The notes beneath the pieces are model-generated. The model was not told where the DNA came from and made no database searches. It worked only from the letters and a program-made list of their open reading frames with translations. 5,937 bases of DNA from positions 1-5,937 of the forward strand of contig JAGGAG010000237.1 of NCBI GenBank assembly GCA_017889745.1, read 5' to 3'. A program made the position numbers and the translations under genes. This document shows positions 5,773-5,937 of the stretch, piece after piece. The stretch comes from Gemmatimonadota bacterium (GTDB lineage Bacteria > Gemmatimonadota > Gemmatimonadetes > Gemmatimonadales > GWC2-71-9). How positions within the stretch are numbered: the stretch's first letter is position 1; each line of letters opens with the position of its first letter.

Positions 5773-5937
5773 ATGTTCAAGTCAGCGGTTAAGGCAACCC
5801 TGATCACGTCGGTCGCCCTGATGTCCGGTATCGTCATCGACGCCTCTCTCGATAGCGGCTTCGTCCTTTCGGATGCACAGGCCGTGATCGGCAGGCCATT
5901 GACTCCCATGAGTTACGCCGGCGTAGCCAGACGTACC
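5773..5937 (+). CDS. Small exported or membrane-anchored protein, N-terminal part (3' end outside window)
   Basis: The ATG at 5773 follows an ideal ribosome site and opens MFKSAVKATLITSVALMSGI, then VIDASLDSGFVLSDAQAVIG, RPLTPMSYAGVARRT up to the window edge (55 codons visible, still open). The N-terminus is a basic-hydrophobic signal or anchor segment. The following IGRPLTPMSYAGVARRT motif is one I recall from short conserved exported proteins of proteobacteria, where it follows the signal peptide and precedes an Arg-rich then Cys/Tyr-rich tail; no function is assigned as far as I know. Cleavage could fall near DAQA|V. This is the complete-looking copy of the duplicated start region, so it is probably the original gene. 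Confidence 0.8.
   Translation, partial: MFKSAVKATLITSVALMSGIVIDASLDSGFVLSDAQAVIGRPLTPMSYAGVARRT

Larger units (their letters stand above)
5645..5866 (+). repeat. Tandem 107-bp direct repeat of a gene start region
   Basis: Copy 1 (5645-5751) and copy 2 (5760-5866) are 107 bp each, offset by 115 bases, and differ at only three positions: 5666 T against 5781 G (Asn/Lys), 5672 A against 5787 G (silent) and 5723 T against 5838 C (silent). Each copy carries the AGGAGG ribosome site, TAGTTGA spacer, ATG and the first 31 codons. The 8-base linker is CCCTTGAA. This is a recent internal duplication of the gene start. Confidence 0.95.

Overview
This is a GC-rich proteobacterial window. Everything convincingly coding lies on the + strand, and every gene whose N-terminus is visible starts with an export signal (Sec, lipoprotein or Tat). 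Strong AGGAGG-type ribosome sites, a porin-like outer-membrane protein and a GGTCGGG/CCCGACC intergenic palindrome fit a Gram-negative bacterium. I lean towards Gammaproteobacteria, possibly a purple-sulfur-type lineage, but that is a weak inference from style alone. There are no tRNA, rRNA or CRISPR features and no recognisable transposase.

Layout. Positions 1-1508 hold the C-terminal two thirds of a large arylsulfatase that enters from the left, followed by a long GC-rich hairpin (1555-1589). Positions 1636-3001 hold a DUF1254/DUF1214 periplasmic protein gene broken in two places. After a REP-like palindrome (3027-3054) come an intact small exported protein (3121-3576, possibly EipA/DUF1134-like) and a small lipoprotein gene with a frame break (3682-3869). 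A hairpin-rich spacer leads to an intact Tat-exported protein of unknown function (4015-4554). Next is an outer-membrane beta-barrel protein of the 'neuromedin U'/phenol MetA-like type, with two frame breaks (4650-5504). Last is a 107-bp tandem duplication covering the ribosome site and N-terminus of a small membrane or exported protein, whose second copy runs off the right edge (5773-5937).

How it fits together. The genes look like a co-directional set of cell-envelope proteins: periplasmic sulfatase, periplasmic DUF1254 protein, small exported proteins, lipoprotein and outer-membrane channel. Gaps of about 75-150 bases and hairpins after several genes suggest several transcription units rather than one tight operon. 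A joint role, such as handling sulfated or aromatic compounds across the envelope, is only a guess.

The most striking property is damage. Three of the genes carry five reading-frame breaks in total, and each is best explained by lost bases: about 100 nt and about 22 nt in the DUF1254 gene, one G in the lipoprotein gene, and one G plus 2 or 5 nt in the outer-membrane gene. In every case the correct protein resumes in another frame. Either the region is decaying by small deletions or the sequence/assembly has errors. The arylsulfatase, the exported protein at 3121 and the Tat protein are undamaged, so the damage is not uniform. I found no clearly new molecular system; the best leads are the deletion pattern and the tandem start-region duplication.
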